64,000 bases of DNA from Tabrizicola_A aquatica (GTDB lineage: Bacteria; Pseudomonadota; Alphaproteobacteria; Rhodobacterales; Rhodobacteraceae): NCBI GenBank assembly GCA_965194375.1, contig OZ239428.1. One strand, 5' to 3'. The translations under genes were made by a program, and so were the position numbers. Numbering within the stretch: position 1 is the stretch's first letter; the number at the start of each line of letters is the position of its first letter. The notes beneath the pieces were generated by a model, which was not told the origin of the DNA, did not search any database, and saw only the letters and a list, made by a program, of their open reading frames with translations. Positions 42,163 through 51,303 of the stretch are shown here, one piece after another.

Positions 42163-43092
42163 CTAGTTCTGTCCTGAGCGCGACAAAGAGTTCAGCGAAC
42201 CTCTCCCCTGCCAGACATTGTGTTCCGCCGCCTCGACGTATCGAAGCAGCGTCTGAGGCGATTTCCAGCCGCCCGCCCTCATAATCGCGATGCCGTCGTA
42301 GCCGAGACAAAGCAAGTCCTGTGCTGCGCCGACCCTCATCGAGTGGCCGCTGAAGAGTTTTGCTTCCTCCTTCGGAATGCCGGCCCTTACCGCCGTCTCC
42401 GATACAACGCGCCTCACAGTCATGACTGTCACTGCGCGGTCCACAGCCTTGCCATGATAGACCGGACAAAACAGCATTTCAGTGTCGATCGCGCGCTGAT
42501 CCAGCCACTCCTTGACCAGATCTGCGGTGTCACGAGACGTGAATGCCAGCCGACCGTAGCCGAAGGGGTCAGCCTTACTGCGACGAATTATGGCCTTGAT
42601 GGTCCCGTCGCTGCGAAACTCCAAGTCTTCGACGCGCAAGGCCACAAGTTCCGACCTTCTCGTCAAAAGCTCATACCCCACAGAAATCATCGCTCTGTTT
42701 CTCAGGCCGATCAGATTGTCGGGCTGAGCTTCCAGAAAACGTTTCAAGTAATTTGATGTCAGGCCCTTCGCCTGCTTCGGTCTCGCGAATTTTGATCGCC
42801 TGACCTTTCTGAACGCCAGCCTGACGTCTTCATCATCCGTCGGATCTGACAGGCCTAAGAGCTTGTGCACCCGGCGGATCGCGTGAAGTCGTCGCTCGAT
42901 GGTGTTCATCGCGCAGATTTGCGCCTCCTCCTCCATGAACATGATGATCGAACTGCGCTCTGCCGGGATCGGCAGTGCTTCGTTGCGCGCGCACCACCTC
43001 GCAAATGCTTCAAAGTCTGCCTTGTAACCGCGGATTGTCGCGGGCGCGTAGGCGCCTTCGAGACGCTTGAAGTTTTCTCGCCAGTCGTGCAT
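42163..43092 (-). CDS. Tyrosine-type site-specific recombinase (phage-integrase family)
   Basis: The 309-residue protein has an N-terminal SAM-like core-binding domain (about 1-100) and a C-terminal catalytic domain with the family residues. These are Arg in LLTRRSELVALR, Lys in the beta-hairpin region, HSMR (His and Arg) in LFSGHSMRVGAAQDLL, and His/Trp in AGGWKSP followed by the nucleophile Tyr in LLRYVE. The active site looks intact. It differs in sequence from XerC/XerD dif recombinases and is likely an element integrase. It is divergent from a small HTH gene 26 bases away, suggesting a compact integrase-repressor control region. No att repeats were identified. Confidence 0.9.
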   Translation of the reverse strand: MHDWRENFKRLEGAYAPATIRGYKADFEAFARWCARNEALPIPAERSSIIMFMEEEAQICAMNTIERRLHAIRRVHKLLGLSDPTDDEDVRLAFRKVRRSKFARPKQAKGLTSNYLKRFLEAQPDNLIGLRNRAMISVGYELLTRRSELVALRVEDLEFRSDGTIKAIIRRSKADPFGYGRLAFTSRDTADLVKEWLDQRAIDTEMLFCPVYHGKAVDRAVTVMTVRRVVSETAVRAGIPKEEAKLFSGHSMRVGAAQDLLCLGYDGIAIMRAGGWKSPQTLLRYVEAAEHNVWQGRGSLNSLSRSGQN

Positions 43093-43118
43093 AGTTTAAG
43101 TCCAATATTGAAACTCAT

Positions 43119-43394
43119 ATGTCCCAAAAGGGGTCATTTTGGAAAGCTTGTCAAGTGCTCCATCCGAGCCAAGTACGCGCTGCGCGGGCATCTATTGGTT
43201 GGTCAGCAGACCAACTAGCTGCTCATTGTGGGCTTTCGCGAAAGACAGTGCAGCGGATAGAGGCCGCATCCGATCTACCAAACATCACAACTGCGACCCT
43301 ACACCTCATTAAAGGCACCTTCGAAGCGCATGGCATTGAGTTCATCACAGCTCCAGACGGCTCCCCCGGGATCGTAATCAGATTACGATCATAA
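43119..43394 (+). CDS. Small XRE-type helix-turn-helix protein
   Basis: This 91-residue protein has an XRE-like HTH: VRAARASIGWSADQLAAHC, then GLSRKTVQRIEAA as the recognition helix. It ends GIEFITAPDGSPGIVIRL, a tail seen in many short alphaproteobacterial HTH proteins. It is divergent from the recombinase and shares a 26-base spacer containing CAATATTG (43103-43110), a short palindrome that could be its operator. Likely role: repressor or excision control of the islet. The family also includes chromosomal regulators. Confidence 0.75.
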   Translation: MSQKGSFWKACQVLHPSQVRAARASIGWSADQLAAHCGLSRKTVQRIEAASDLPNITTATLHLIKGTFEAHGIEFITAPDGSPGIVIRLRS

Positions 43395-43514
43395 ATTTAG
43401 CAAACATCTTTTTGGTTTATTGCAAATCTGCAAACCGCGCCCTTGTGCTAAAGTCTTTCGAAACCACTAAATATTGAGTATTCTTGTCTCCATCCAACTA
43501 CCACGGAGGCATTG

Positions 43515-44060
43515 ATGGCAAGGACAAGCAAAACAGAGCCAAATCTCGAAAAGGCTGGCCTTGATGCACTTCTGCCCGACGAGGACCCTCAGGAATTCAA
43601 AGACTTCCGCGATGACCTCTTGGCGGAGCTGAAGCCGCAAACGCGCTACCAGCATAGCCTCGCCATGAATTTGGTCTTGATCGAGTGGGAAATCTCTCGC
43701 CACAGGAGAATGGTCGCGTCCTTCGTTCGTGACCAGTTTCGACGTCACGCGGCTGGCGTGCGGGCCAACGGCGCAGCCGGTAAGTCAAGTCCAGGCTACG
43801 GCTACTCAGAAGATGTCGAGGATGGCACAGCCCTCCTTGCGGGCGACAGGCATACACTGTCGATGATCGCAAGTAAGGGGGTAACAAAGTCAGAGATCAC
43901 GGCTGTCGCGATGAGCGACAAGCTTGACCACATCGTTTACCACGAGGGGAGGGTTTCTGATTTGGAGCGCAGACGCAGATCATTGCGCGATGACTACCAC
44001 AGGCTTCAGTCAAATCGACCCCCGAGTGAGGATGTCGAAGATGCCGTTGAGGTCATCTGA
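43515..44060 (+). CDS. Uncharacterised protein of the recombinase islet
   Basis: About 181 residues, rich in charged residues. A DEDPQEFKDFRDDLLAELKP stretch precedes RYQHSLAMNLVLIEWEISRH, then a central Gly/Ser-rich loop, and a C-terminal helix with RVSDLERRRRSLRDDYHRL. No enzyme or DNA-binding motif stands out; it is probably a helical cytoplasmic protein. Start at ATG 43515 (GGAGGCATTG upstream gives a good site). It overlaps the next gene by one base (TGATG-type junction), so the two are translated together and probably act together. Confidence 0.6.
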   Translation: MARTSKTEPNLEKAGLDALLPDEDPQEFKDFRDDLLAELKPQTRYQHSLAMNLVLIEWEISRHRRMVASFVRDQFRRHAAGVRANGAAGKSSPGYGYSEDVEDGTALLAGDRHTLSMIASKGVTKSEITAVAMSDKLDHIVYHEGRVSDLERRRRSLRDDYHRLQSNRPPSEDVEDAVEVI

Positions 44061-44587
44061 TGGCGACCAAAGCTCAAATTGCCGCCAATCGCCGCAACGC
44101 TCTCAACAGCACAGGCCCAAAGACATTGCTCGGAAAGAGCAGGTCCTCCCTCAATTCGAGAAAGCATGGCGACTACTCCGTTATTGAGTGGAAGGAGATG
44201 TCACCCATCGTCGACATGATTGAGGAAGAGCTCCTCAGGGCCGGAGTGGACCCCAGAGATCCTATCATCGCAAGCAAGGTCGCGCGGCTGGCAAGGTCTG
44301 AGGTCATTCTCAAAAGAGTTCAAAAGACAGAGCTCGAAAGAGGTACCGCCGTGGATGATGGCCACACCTATGAGACGGATGCAGACGCTATTGATGAGGG
44401 AACCCTCATCGAAGTCCTCAAAACTTTGAATATTGATGGTAACCACGTACCCATGGCTCTATCTGTTCTCAGGGAAGCGGCCTTTGGCGGCGGTGGCACC
44501 ATTCGCAGGCGCTACAAACGCCGCCGCCGCTCTTTGTCAGACGCTGAGGCGGCTCAATCCAGGGCCCTCAAGTCACTTTTGCAGTGA
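44060..44587 (+). CDS. Uncharacterised protein with ANRRNA-N-STGPKT motif
   Basis: The 175-residue protein opens with QIAANRRNALNSTGPKT and then GKSRSSLNSRKHGDYS. I recall this motif at the N-terminus of many uncharacterised bacterial proteins that often lie in mobile or repeated regions, but no function is known to me. The middle is helical and acidic, and the C-terminus has a basic stretch (RRRYKRRRRSL) that could bind nucleic acid. It follows and overlaps the preceding gene. The pair may be cargo or housekeeping genes of the recombinase islet. Confidence 0.6.
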   Translation: MATKAQIAANRRNALNSTGPKTLLGKSRSSLNSRKHGDYSVIEWKEMSPIVDMIEEELLRAGVDPRDPIIASKVARLARSEVILKRVQKTELERGTAVDDGHTYETDADAIDEGTLIEVLKTLNIDGNHVPMALSVLREAAFGGGGTIRRRYKRRRRSLSDAEAAQSRALKSLLQ

Positions 44588-45337
44588 TTATCCAAAACGA
44601 AGCCAATTGCACTTTAAGGTTGTGTGTTTATAAAATTAATCAATATAAATCAATATATTAAGGTCATTCGTTTTGGCGCTTGTGGCGCGCCATCGCATTT
44701 TTAATCGTGACGCTTGGAGGCCATCTCTCAATCAGAGAGATTCCGCAGCGACGCCACCAATCGATCCTGCGCGATTTCAAGCAGCGCTCGATCACTTCCC
44801 CCCAAAAAACATGACAACTTCTGATTTGATCGAGGAAGTGCCACGATTACAAAACGGCAACAAAGCCCTCAATCGCTTTCATCGGATTGCACATCGACGT
44901 CGTCGCGGAGTTGCTCCGTCGGCTGGTCATATTCGACCATAAAGTCTTCGCTTACCGGGTTTTTCTCAAACCATTCTGCCCACGATTTCGAATCGAAGGG
45001 CGGTACTTTCGAGGTCTGATCCCTCTCTATTTCGATGGCTTTGTGACCTCAACATCATGACGCGAATTGGTTGTGTGTGTTTGTTTACCTAAAGCGAAAC
45101 GTTGCTTCTCGATCAAAAAATCTCCCGACGTCTGCTAAACGAAGACCCGTAAAACATGCTCATCATCATGACGCCGTTTCAGCATTCATTGAATTTCTGG
45201 GGCAGGGCAGATCACTCGGATTAGGGGTGTCTTGCAAGCTTCGCAGTCCGACCAAAACAGCGTTCGACGCCCTTGCAATAAGCAAAAACGAGGCAAACGA
45301 CCGATAACGTATCCCACCACCCCAATGGCCCAATACA
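44588..45337. other. Gene-free stretch right of the islet
   Basis: About 750 bases without a convincing gene. An 89-codon frame at 44673-44942 and a 78-codon frame at 45071-45307 have no recognisable features or ribosome-binding sites. The left 80 bases are very AT-rich. A short hairpin (ATCTCTC / GAGAGAT) lies near 44723-44741. The stretch may hold the right boundary of the islet, but I could not identify a repeat of the recombinase side. Confidence 0.5.
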
Positions 45338-45369
45338 AAACAAAAAGAGCGGGCCGAAGCCCGCTCTTT
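45338..45369 (-). terminator. Rho-independent terminator of the porin gene
   Basis: A perfect 11-bp stem (AAAGAGCGGGC at 45344-45354, GCCCGCTCTTT at 45359-45369) with a four-base loop. On the leftward strand it is followed by a T-rich run (TTTTTGTTTTG). It lies 22 bases after the porin stop codon. Confidence 0.93.
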
Positions 45370-45391
45370 CCGTTAAACTAACTGGATCAGA

Positions 45392-46243
45392 TTAGAACGA
45401 GAACGACACGCCGACTTCAGCTGCGTTGTCACCAGCATGATCTTGCTGGACACCAGCCCCCAGCGAAGCGCCGCCGAGGTCGTAGGTGAGGCCAAGACCG
45501 AAAGCGATGTCTGTTGCGCCTTCTTCGTCAGACACGAAAGCCGAAACACCAGTTGCGCCCATGGTGGCCGAGCCAGCCAAGGTCATCTTGGTGGTGCCGT
45601 CATTGTCAGCAGCCGAGAAGCCGATACCGTAATCGCCCACGGCGCCAGCAGCGGTCACAACAGTCAAATCGTTGCCGGCAACGTCATCCTGCTGCGTGCC
45701 AACTGCCAAGGTCCAGCCACCAACGGTGTAGGAGATGTGAGCAGCAGTACGATTGGCTGTCGAACCCAGGGACGAGTCGGTCACGCTGAGGTGTGCGCCA
45801 AATGAGTCGGACGAATAGATGACTTCAGCGCCGAGCTGCCCACCATTCGACGAATAACCATCATAGTTCACGGTAACCACGTCGCCAGCAGCAATGTTGT
45901 ACGCATACCCGACTTCCGAGTGGTACAGGTTCGGCATCGAGTCGATAGCGCCGTTGATGTTGCCGACGGCAACTGTGACAGGGCCAGACGTCATGTAAAC
46001 GCGAGCACCGTTCGGAGCAGTTACGGCACCATCGTTCGAGCGGATGCGCATGCGAGCGCCGAAGGTCAGACCCGAAGTGGTTTCCACCTTGCCGTCGATG
46101 TTGACGGTGAAGCGGTTATCCAGAGTGGTGTCAGCGCCATCGTAGTACAAACCCATGCGAGCCGAGCCAGACATGGAAATTTCAGCGTAAGCGACGCCTG
46201 CGGACAGAGCCAGGGCAGTAGTCGCGAGAAGAACCTTTTTCAT
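45392..46243 (-). CDS. Small porin of the Rhodobacter type
   Basis: The 283-residue outer-membrane protein starts MKKVLLATTALALSAG with signal cleavage after AYA (residue 20). It continues EISMSGSARMGLYYDG, the usual opening of Rhodobacter capsulatus-like porins, and ends in a strand with terminal Phe (AEVGVSFSF), the C-terminal signal for outer-membrane barrel insertion. It forms a general diffusion trimer by family knowledge. A GAGGG ribosome-binding site precedes ATG at 46243. A strong terminator follows. Upstream codons in the same frame are not part of the protein. Confidence 0.92.
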   Translation of the reverse strand: MKKVLLATTALALSAGVAYAEISMSGSARMGLYYDGADTTLDNRFTVNIDGKVETTSGLTFGARMRIRSNDGAVTAPNGARVYMTSGPVTVAVGNINGAIDSMPNLYHSEVGYAYNIAAGDVVTVNYDGYSSNGGQLGAEVIYSSDSFGAHLSVTDSSLGSTANRTAAHISYTVGGWTLAVGTQQDDVAGNDLTVVTAAGAVGDYGIGFSAADNDGTTKMTLAGSATMGATGVSAFVSDEEGATDIAFGLGLTYDLGGASLGAGVQQDHAGDNAAEVGVSFSF

Positions 46244-46556
46244 CGTTTTCCCTCTTGTGTCAAAGGTGGTGCCCAACTCAGGGGAATCCGAATTGGGTAT
46301 GGAGCGTTTCTCGCCCCAAGCGTTCCTGATTGCAATCATGACCCGCCGTGGCCGGGGAAGAAGCGGGCGGCTGGTGCAGCAATGTCACAGTGCAATTGCG
46401 CCCCAGGATGGCCGCATCGCCGCTGGCCTATGGTCCGGCATGTGGCGCTCAGCGGTTGGGCACATGCCCGCATCGCGCGCATGTGCTTGGCAAAAAGCCT
46501 TGTTCCACCCCGCACCCTCGGCTAGACAACAAGGCAGATTGTCCCCGGGGGCCCGA
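46244..46556. promoter_or_regulatory. Divergent promoter region between porin and DUF3576 genes
   Basis: A 313-base non-coding gap between two divergent genes. It contains an imperfect inverted repeat (CCCAACTC near 46272 and GAATTGGG near 46290) just upstream of the porin start, which could act on porin expression at DNA or mRNA level. No clear sigma-70 hexamers stand out. The rest is GC-rich and featureless. Confidence 0.4.
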
Positions 46557-47087
46557 ATGACCGTGCAACGCCTTGCCCGCAACGCTTTTCTTGTTCTTGC
46601 CGTGGCAAGCCTATCGGCCTGCGGTGGCGGCATCGGCAGCAGCAACCTGTTTGGAGGTGGCAACAGGGCGCAAACAGAGGCCCAAGGAGAGGCAGCCGCC
46701 CCAGCCCGAGGCAGAAATGCCGCTCAGGCAGGCGAAAGCGAAAGCACGATTTGGGATCTGTTTAACAATAGCACCGACGCGAACACCTCTTTGGAAGTGA
46801 ATCGCTACATCTGGGCGGCAAGCCTTGAGGTGCTGAACTTCCTCCCCATCGAATCGGTGGATCCCTTCTCGGGCGTTATCGTCACCGGCTATGGCACGCC
46901 ACCGGGCAGCGGCCGGGCTTACAAGGCCACGATCTTGGTGCAAGACCCGGCCCTTGATGCCCGCAGCCTGAAGCTCTCGCTGCAAACGCGCGGCGGCGGT
47001 GATGTGGACCCGGCCACGGTGCGCGCCGTTGAAGACGCTATCCTGACGCGCGCGCGGCAGTTGCGCGTGCAAGACAGCAAGCTCTAA
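46557..47087 (+). CDS. DUF3576-type lipoprotein
   Basis: The 176-residue protein has a lipoprotein signal with lipobox LSAC (Cys22). A low-complexity linker to about residue 58 follows, then a conserved domain with TIWDLFNNSTDANTSLEVN, RYIWAASLEVLNFLPIES, DPFSGVIVTGYGTPPG and RAVEDAILTRARQLR. This is the DUF3576 pattern widespread in alphaproteobacteria, usually next to leuS as here. Envelope function unknown. ATG 46557 is chosen because it begins the signal peptide. Confidence 0.88.
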   Translation: MTVQRLARNAFLVLAVASLSACGGGIGSSNLFGGGNRAQTEAQGEAAAPARGRNAAQAGESESTIWDLFNNSTDANTSLEVNRYIWAASLEVLNFLPIESVDPFSGVIVTGYGTPPGSGRAYKATILVQDPALDARSLKLSLQTRGGGDVDPATVRAVEDAILTRARQLRVQDSKL

Positions 47088-47159
47088 CGCGGCTCAATCT
47101 GTCTGGACCTTTGGCCCTGCGGCGGTGTAATCCCGCCGGGCAACGTTTTGAGGCCAGAC

Positions 47160-49712
47160 ATGTCGCGCTACGAACCCAGCTCCATCGAACCGAAATGGCA
47201 AACCGCCTGGGATAAGGCCGGTGCCTTCACCGCGCGGCGGGATCCGGCCAAGCCCAAGTATTACGTCTTGGAAATGTTCCCCTATCCGTCGGGGCGCATC
47301 CACATGGGCCATGTGCGCAACTACACGATGGGCGATGTGGTGGCGCGCTATAAGATGGCGCAGGGGTTCTCCGTGCTGCACCCGATGGGCTGGGACGCCT
47401 TCGGCATGCCCGCCGAAAACGCCGCCATGGAGCGGGGCGGCCACCCCAAGGAATGGACCTACGGCAACATCGCCGACATGCGCGATCAAATGAAGCCCTT
47501 GGGCCTGTCGATCGACTGGTCCCGCGAATTTGCCACCTGCGACCCGGAATATTACGGCCAGCAGCAGTCGATGTTCATCGACATGATGGAAAAGGGGTTG
47601 GTTTACCGCAAAGCCGCCGTCGTCAACTGGGACCCGGTCGATATGACGGTTCTCGCCAATGAGCAGGTGATCGACGGCAAGGGCTGGCGGTCTGGTGCTG
47701 CAGTGGAACGGCGCGAGCTGACCCAATGGTTCTTCAAAATCTCCGATTATTCCGAAGAACTCCTCACCGCTTTGGACGGGCTGAAGGATTGGCCCGAAAA
47801 GGTGCGGCTGATGCAGGCCAACTGGATCGGCCAATCGCGCGGGTTGCAGTTTGCCTTTGACACCGTCGGCGCACCGAAGGGCTTTGAAAAGCTTGAGGTT
47901 TACACCACCCGCCCCGACACGCTGATGGGCGCAAGCTTTGCCGCCATCTCGCCAGATCACCCCTTGGCCAAAACGCTGGAAGCCGACCCCAAGGTTGCCG
48001 CCTTCCTCGCCCAGTGCCGTCTGGGCGGCACCACCGCCGAGGCGCTGGAAACGGCGGAAAAGATCGGCATGGACACCGGCATCCGCGTCAAGCATCCCTT
48101 GGACCCGTCTTGGGAACTCCCGGTCTGGATCGCCAATTTCATCCTGATGGATTACGGCACCGGCGCGATCTTCGGCTGCCCGGCCCATGACCAGCGCGAT
48201 TTTGATTTTGCCACCAAATACGCCCTGCCGATCAAACTGGTGTTCTCGGCTGACGGTGCTGATGCGGCACTCACCGAAGCTTACGTTCCGATGAAATCGG
48301 AAAAAGTCACCTACATTCGCGGCTTTACGGGCAATGCCGTTCAGACCGGCGAAGAGGGCGTTGCTGCCGCCATCGCCCACGCGGAGTCCAAGGGTTACGG
48401 CCAAGGCGTCACCAAATACCGCCTGCGCGACTGGGGGATTTCCCGCCAGCGCTATTGGGGCTGCCCGATTCCGGTGATCCACTGCGCCACTTGCGGTGTG
48501 GTGGCCGAGAAGAAGGCAAACCTGCCCGTCCAACTGCCCGATGATGTCACCTTCGACATCCCCGGCAACCCCTTGGACCGTCACCCGACCTGGCGCGATT
48601 GCACCTGCCCGAAATGCGGGGCGAAAGCCCGGCGCGAAACCGACACGATGGATACCTTTGTCGACTCGTCATGGTATTACGCCCGCTTCACCGCGCCCCG
48701 CGCCACCACGCCCACCGTGGCGGAAGATGCCGATTATTGGATGAACGTCGACCAATACATCGGCGGCATCGAACATGCGATCCTGCACCTGCTCTACTCC
48801 CGCTTCTTCGCCCGCGCGATGCACAAGACTGGCCACCTGCCCGCCAAAGCGATTGAGCCGTTCAACGCGCTCTTCACCCAAGGCATGGTGACGCATGAAA
48901 TCTACATGACCCGCGATGCCAAGGATCGCCCGGTCTACCACCTGCCCGAAGACATCATTCGCAGCGAATCTGGTGCCACCTTGAAAGACGGCACCTTGGT
49001 TGAGGTCATCCCCTCGGCCAAGATGTCGAAATCCAAGAAAAACGTCGTCGACCCGATGAACATCATCGCGTCCTTCGGTGCCGACACCGCGCGCTGGTTC
49101 GTGATGTCCGACAGCCCGCCCGAGCGGGATGTGGAATGGACAGCCTCCGGCGCCGAGGCGACTTACAAACACCTCTCCCGCGTCTGGGGCATTTGCGACC
49201 GCATCGGCCAGATGCCTGCGGATCACAAAGGCGAAGGCGACGAGGAGTTGGCCCGCAGCGTCGCGAAGGCCATCGACGAGGTCACCCGCGCGATCGAAAC
49301 CTTCGCTTTCAACAAAGCCATCGCCTCCCTTTACGGCCTGACCAACACCATCAGTCGCGCCAATGCCTCCACCCCGGCCATGAAAGACGCCATCCGCACC
49401 TTGGCCAAACTCATGTCACCGATGACCCCCCATATCGCCGAATCGATTTGGACCTACCAAGGCGGCGCGGGCCTCTGCGCCCAATCCCCTTGGCCCAAGG
49501 CCGATCCAGCGCTTTTGATCGATGATACGGTCATCCTGCCGATCCAAATCAACGGCAAGCGGCGGGCGGAAATCAGCGTGCCAAAAGACATGCCCGCTGA
49601 TGAGGTTGAAAAGATCGCTCTGGCCAATGATGATGTGGTCAAATTCTTGGCTGGCCAGCCGGTCAAGAAGATCATCGTCGTGCCAGGGCGCATCATCAAT
49701 GTCGTCATTTAA
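47160..49712 (+). CDS. leuS: Leucyl-tRNA synthetase
   Basis: The 850-residue class I synthetase has the HIGH-type motif PYPSGRIHMGHVRNY (about residue 42), the editing domain, DTFVDSSWYYARF, and KMSKS as AKMSKSKKN. The C-terminal domain ends GRIINVVI, the usual LeuRS ending. ATG at 47160 gives the standard N-terminus (SRYEPSSIEPKWQ); the TTG at 47148 is less likely. The end overlaps lptE by 14 bases. The order leuS-lptE-holA is conserved in alphaproteobacteria. Confidence 0.98.
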   Translation: MSRYEPSSIEPKWQTAWDKAGAFTARRDPAKPKYYVLEMFPYPSGRIHMGHVRNYTMGDVVARYKMAQGFSVLHPMGWDAFGMPAENAAMERGGHPKEWTYGNIADMRDQMKPLGLSIDWSREFATCDPEYYGQQQSMFIDMMEKGLVYRKAAVVNWDPVDMTVLANEQVIDGKGWRSGAAVERRELTQWFFKISDYSEELLTALDGLKDWPEKVRLMQANWIGQSRGLQFAFDTVGAPKGFEKLEVYTTRPDTLMGASFAAISPDHPLAKTLEADPKVAAFLAQCRLGGTTAEALETAEKIGMDTGIRVKHPLDPSWELPVWIANFILMDYGTGAIFGCPAHDQRDFDFATKYALPIKLVFSADGADAALTEAYVPMKSEKVTYIRGFTGNAVQTGEEGVAAAIAHAESKGYGQGVTKYRLRDWGISRQRYWGCPIPVIHCATCGVVAEKKANLPVQLPDDVTFDIPGNPLDRHPTWRDCTCPKCGAKARRETDTMDTFVDSSWYYARFTAPRATTPTVAEDADYWMNVDQYIGGIEHAILHLLYSRFFARAMHKTGHLPAKAIEPFNALFTQGMVTHEIYMTRDAKDRPVYHLPEDIIRSESGATLKDGTLVEVIPSAKMSKSKKNVVDPMNIIASFGADTARWFVMSDSPPERDVEWTASGAEATYKHLSRVWGICDRIGQMPADHKGEGDEELARSVAKAIDEVTRAIETFAFNKAIASLYGLTNTISRANASTPAMKDAIRTLAKLMSPMTPHIAESIWTYQGGAGLCAQSPWPKADPALLIDDTVILPIQINGKRRAEISVPKDMPADEVEKIALANDDVVKFLAGQPVKKIIVVPGRIINVVI

Positions 49713-50199
49713 CCGCCGAACCCTCCTGACGCTCCCGCTGGCGCTGCCAGCCGTTCTGGCCGCCTGCGGCTTTACGCCGGCCTATGGCCCCGCGGGCCCC
49801 GCCCAAGGGCTGCAGGGTCGCATCCGCGCCGCCGACCCGGGCGACAAGAATGGCTTTGACTTCGTCACCGCGATTGAGGCCCGCTTTGGCCGCAGCAAAG
49901 ACCCGCGCTATGGGCTGGCCTATACCATCACCACCCAATCGGTCGGCGTCGGCTTTGCCACCGACACCACGATCACCCGCTACAATCTCAAAGGCCGGGT
50001 TGACTGGTCGTTGACCGACACCGAAAGCGACACCCGCATTGCGGGCGGTACGGCCGAGAACTTCACCTCATGGTCGGCCACCAGCGCCACAGTCGCCGCA
50101 GTCGCCGCCGAACAAGACGCGGCCAAGCGGCTGATGGTGATCCTTGCCGACCAAATCGCTGCGGAAATCCTCGCCGCCTCGGTCCGGTTCACCCCATGA
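49699..50199 (+). CDS. lptE: LPS-assembly lipoprotein LptE
   Basis: This 166-residue outer-membrane lipoprotein has a signal with lipobox LAAC (Cys23), followed by GFTPAYG, the typical LptE opening. The mature domain includes YTITTQSVGVGF and a later KRLMVILADQIAAEI helix. It plugs the LptD barrel and helps insert LPS. It overlaps leuS by 14 bases and holA by four (ATGA), as in related genomes. Confidence 0.92.
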   Translation: MSSFNRRTLLTLPLALPAVLAACGFTPAYGPAGPAQGLQGRIRAADPGDKNGFDFVTAIEARFGRSKDPRYGLAYTITTQSVGVGFATDTTITRYNLKGRVDWSLTDTESDTRIAGGTAENFTSWSATSATVAAVAAEQDAAKRLMVILADQIAAEILAASVRFTP

Positions 50200-51197
50200 T
50201 CCTTAAGGGGGTGGAGGCCAGCCGCTATTGCGCCAAGCCCAACCCGGCCCATGCGGGCCTTTTGATCTTTGGCGCCGATCCGATGCGCGTGGCTTTGAGG
50301 CGTCAAGAGGCCATCGCCGCCCTGATCGGCCCCGAGGGCGAGGCCGAGATGCGCCTAACCCGCATCGCGGCATCCGAACTGCGCAAAGACGCCGCCGCGC
50401 TCTTTGATGCGATCAAGGCGGTCGGCTTTTTCCCCGGCCCGCGTGTCGCCTTTGTCGAAGATGCCACTGACGGCCTGACCGACACCATCGCCGCCGCCCT
50501 GAAAGACTGGAAACCCGGTGATGCCCAAATCACCGTCACTGCAGGCGGGCTCACCGCAAAATCCGCGCTGAAAACGCTGTTTGAAAAGCACCCAAGCGCG
50601 GTCTGCATCGGCCTTTACGACGACCCGCCCTCGCGCGAAGAGATTGAAGATGCGCTGAAAAAAGCCGGTCTCACCCAGATCGACCCCACCGCCATGGCCG
50701 ATCTTTCCGCCTTGGCCCGCGCGCTTGATCCCGGCGACTTTCGCCAGACGCTGGAGAAGATCGCGCTTTACAAGTGGGGCGATGCCACGCCCCTGACCCC
50801 CGCCGAGGTTGCCGCCATGGCACCCGCCACCATCGAGGCCGAGGTGGATGACCTCGTGATCGCCACCGCCGAGGGCCGCGCCCCCGCCATCGGCCCTTTG
50901 CTCAGACGGCTCGAAGGCCAAGGCACCGCGCCCGTCACCATCTGCATCGCCGCCCTGCGCCATTTTCGTACACTCCATCTGGTCGCAGCCGATCCAAACG
51001 GCATCAACAAGGCCCGCGTGATCTTCAAACTGCGCGACGCGGTGCAGCGCCAAGCCAACCAATGGGGCCTGCGGGCGCTGGAACAGGCGCTGGCACTCTT
51101 GGTCGACACCGACCTGACCCTGCGCTCCACCTCCAAGGCCCCCGCCATGGCGGTGATGGAACGCGCGCTGATCCGTCTGGCAATGATGAAGCGCTGA
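50196..51197 (+). CDS. holA: DNA polymerase III subunit delta
   Basis: The 333-residue protein is the clamp-loader delta subunit. It opens with a lone strand (ILKGVEASRYCAKP), has LLIFGADPMRVALRRQEAI and RVAFVEDATDGLTD in the AAA+-like domain without a working Walker A, and helical C-terminal parts (LFEKHPSAVCIGLYDD; RALEQALALLVDTDLTLRS). It opens the beta clamp during replication. Its stop is followed by a convergent terminator region and the leftward OsmC gene. Confidence 0.92.
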   Translation: MILKGVEASRYCAKPNPAHAGLLIFGADPMRVALRRQEAIAALIGPEGEAEMRLTRIAASELRKDAAALFDAIKAVGFFPGPRVAFVEDATDGLTDTIAAALKDWKPGDAQITVTAGGLTAKSALKTLFEKHPSAVCIGLYDDPPSREEIEDALKKAGLTQIDPTAMADLSALARALDPGDFRQTLEKIALYKWGDATPLTPAEVAAMAPATIEAEVDDLVIATAEGRAPAIGPLLRRLEGQGTAPVTICIAALRHFRTLHLVAADPNGINKARVIFKLRDAVQRQANQWGLRALEQALALLVDTDLTLRSTSKAPAMAVMERALIRLAMMKR

Positions 51198-51254
51198 AAC
51201 CCAATACCTCATCCAAGATCTGATTTCATCTTGGCCAAAATACTCCACGGGGGG

Positions 51255-51299
51255 CGCGGGATTTGGCACAAATCCCGCGGGGGGGGCGTGAAGCCCCCC
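51255..51299. terminator. Convergent hairpins between holA and osmC-like gene
   Basis: Two perfect GC-rich hairpins in a row: CGCGGGATTTG / CAAATCCCGCG (51255-51279, 3-base loop) and GGGGGGC / GCCCCCC (51281-51299, 5-base loop). They sit between two convergent genes, so they could end transcription from both sides or block read-through. No T-run follows the first stem, so an intrinsic terminator is not certain. Confidence 0.55.
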
Positions 51300-51303
51300 T
51301 CCT

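Noticed and set aside
44673..44942. 89-codon rightward frame right of the recombinase islet
   Set aside because: No good ribosome-binding site and no recognisable features; composition is unlike the neighbouring genes.
42163..45391. tRNA-anchored genomic island
   Set aside because: No tRNA gene or duplicated tRNA 3' end could be found beside the recombinase.
47094..48584. 496-codon leftward frame opposite leuS
   Set aside because: Lies wholly within the leuS coding region apart from the first bases; composition is His/Gly/Arg-rich as expected for an antisense frame of GC-rich DNA, with no motif.
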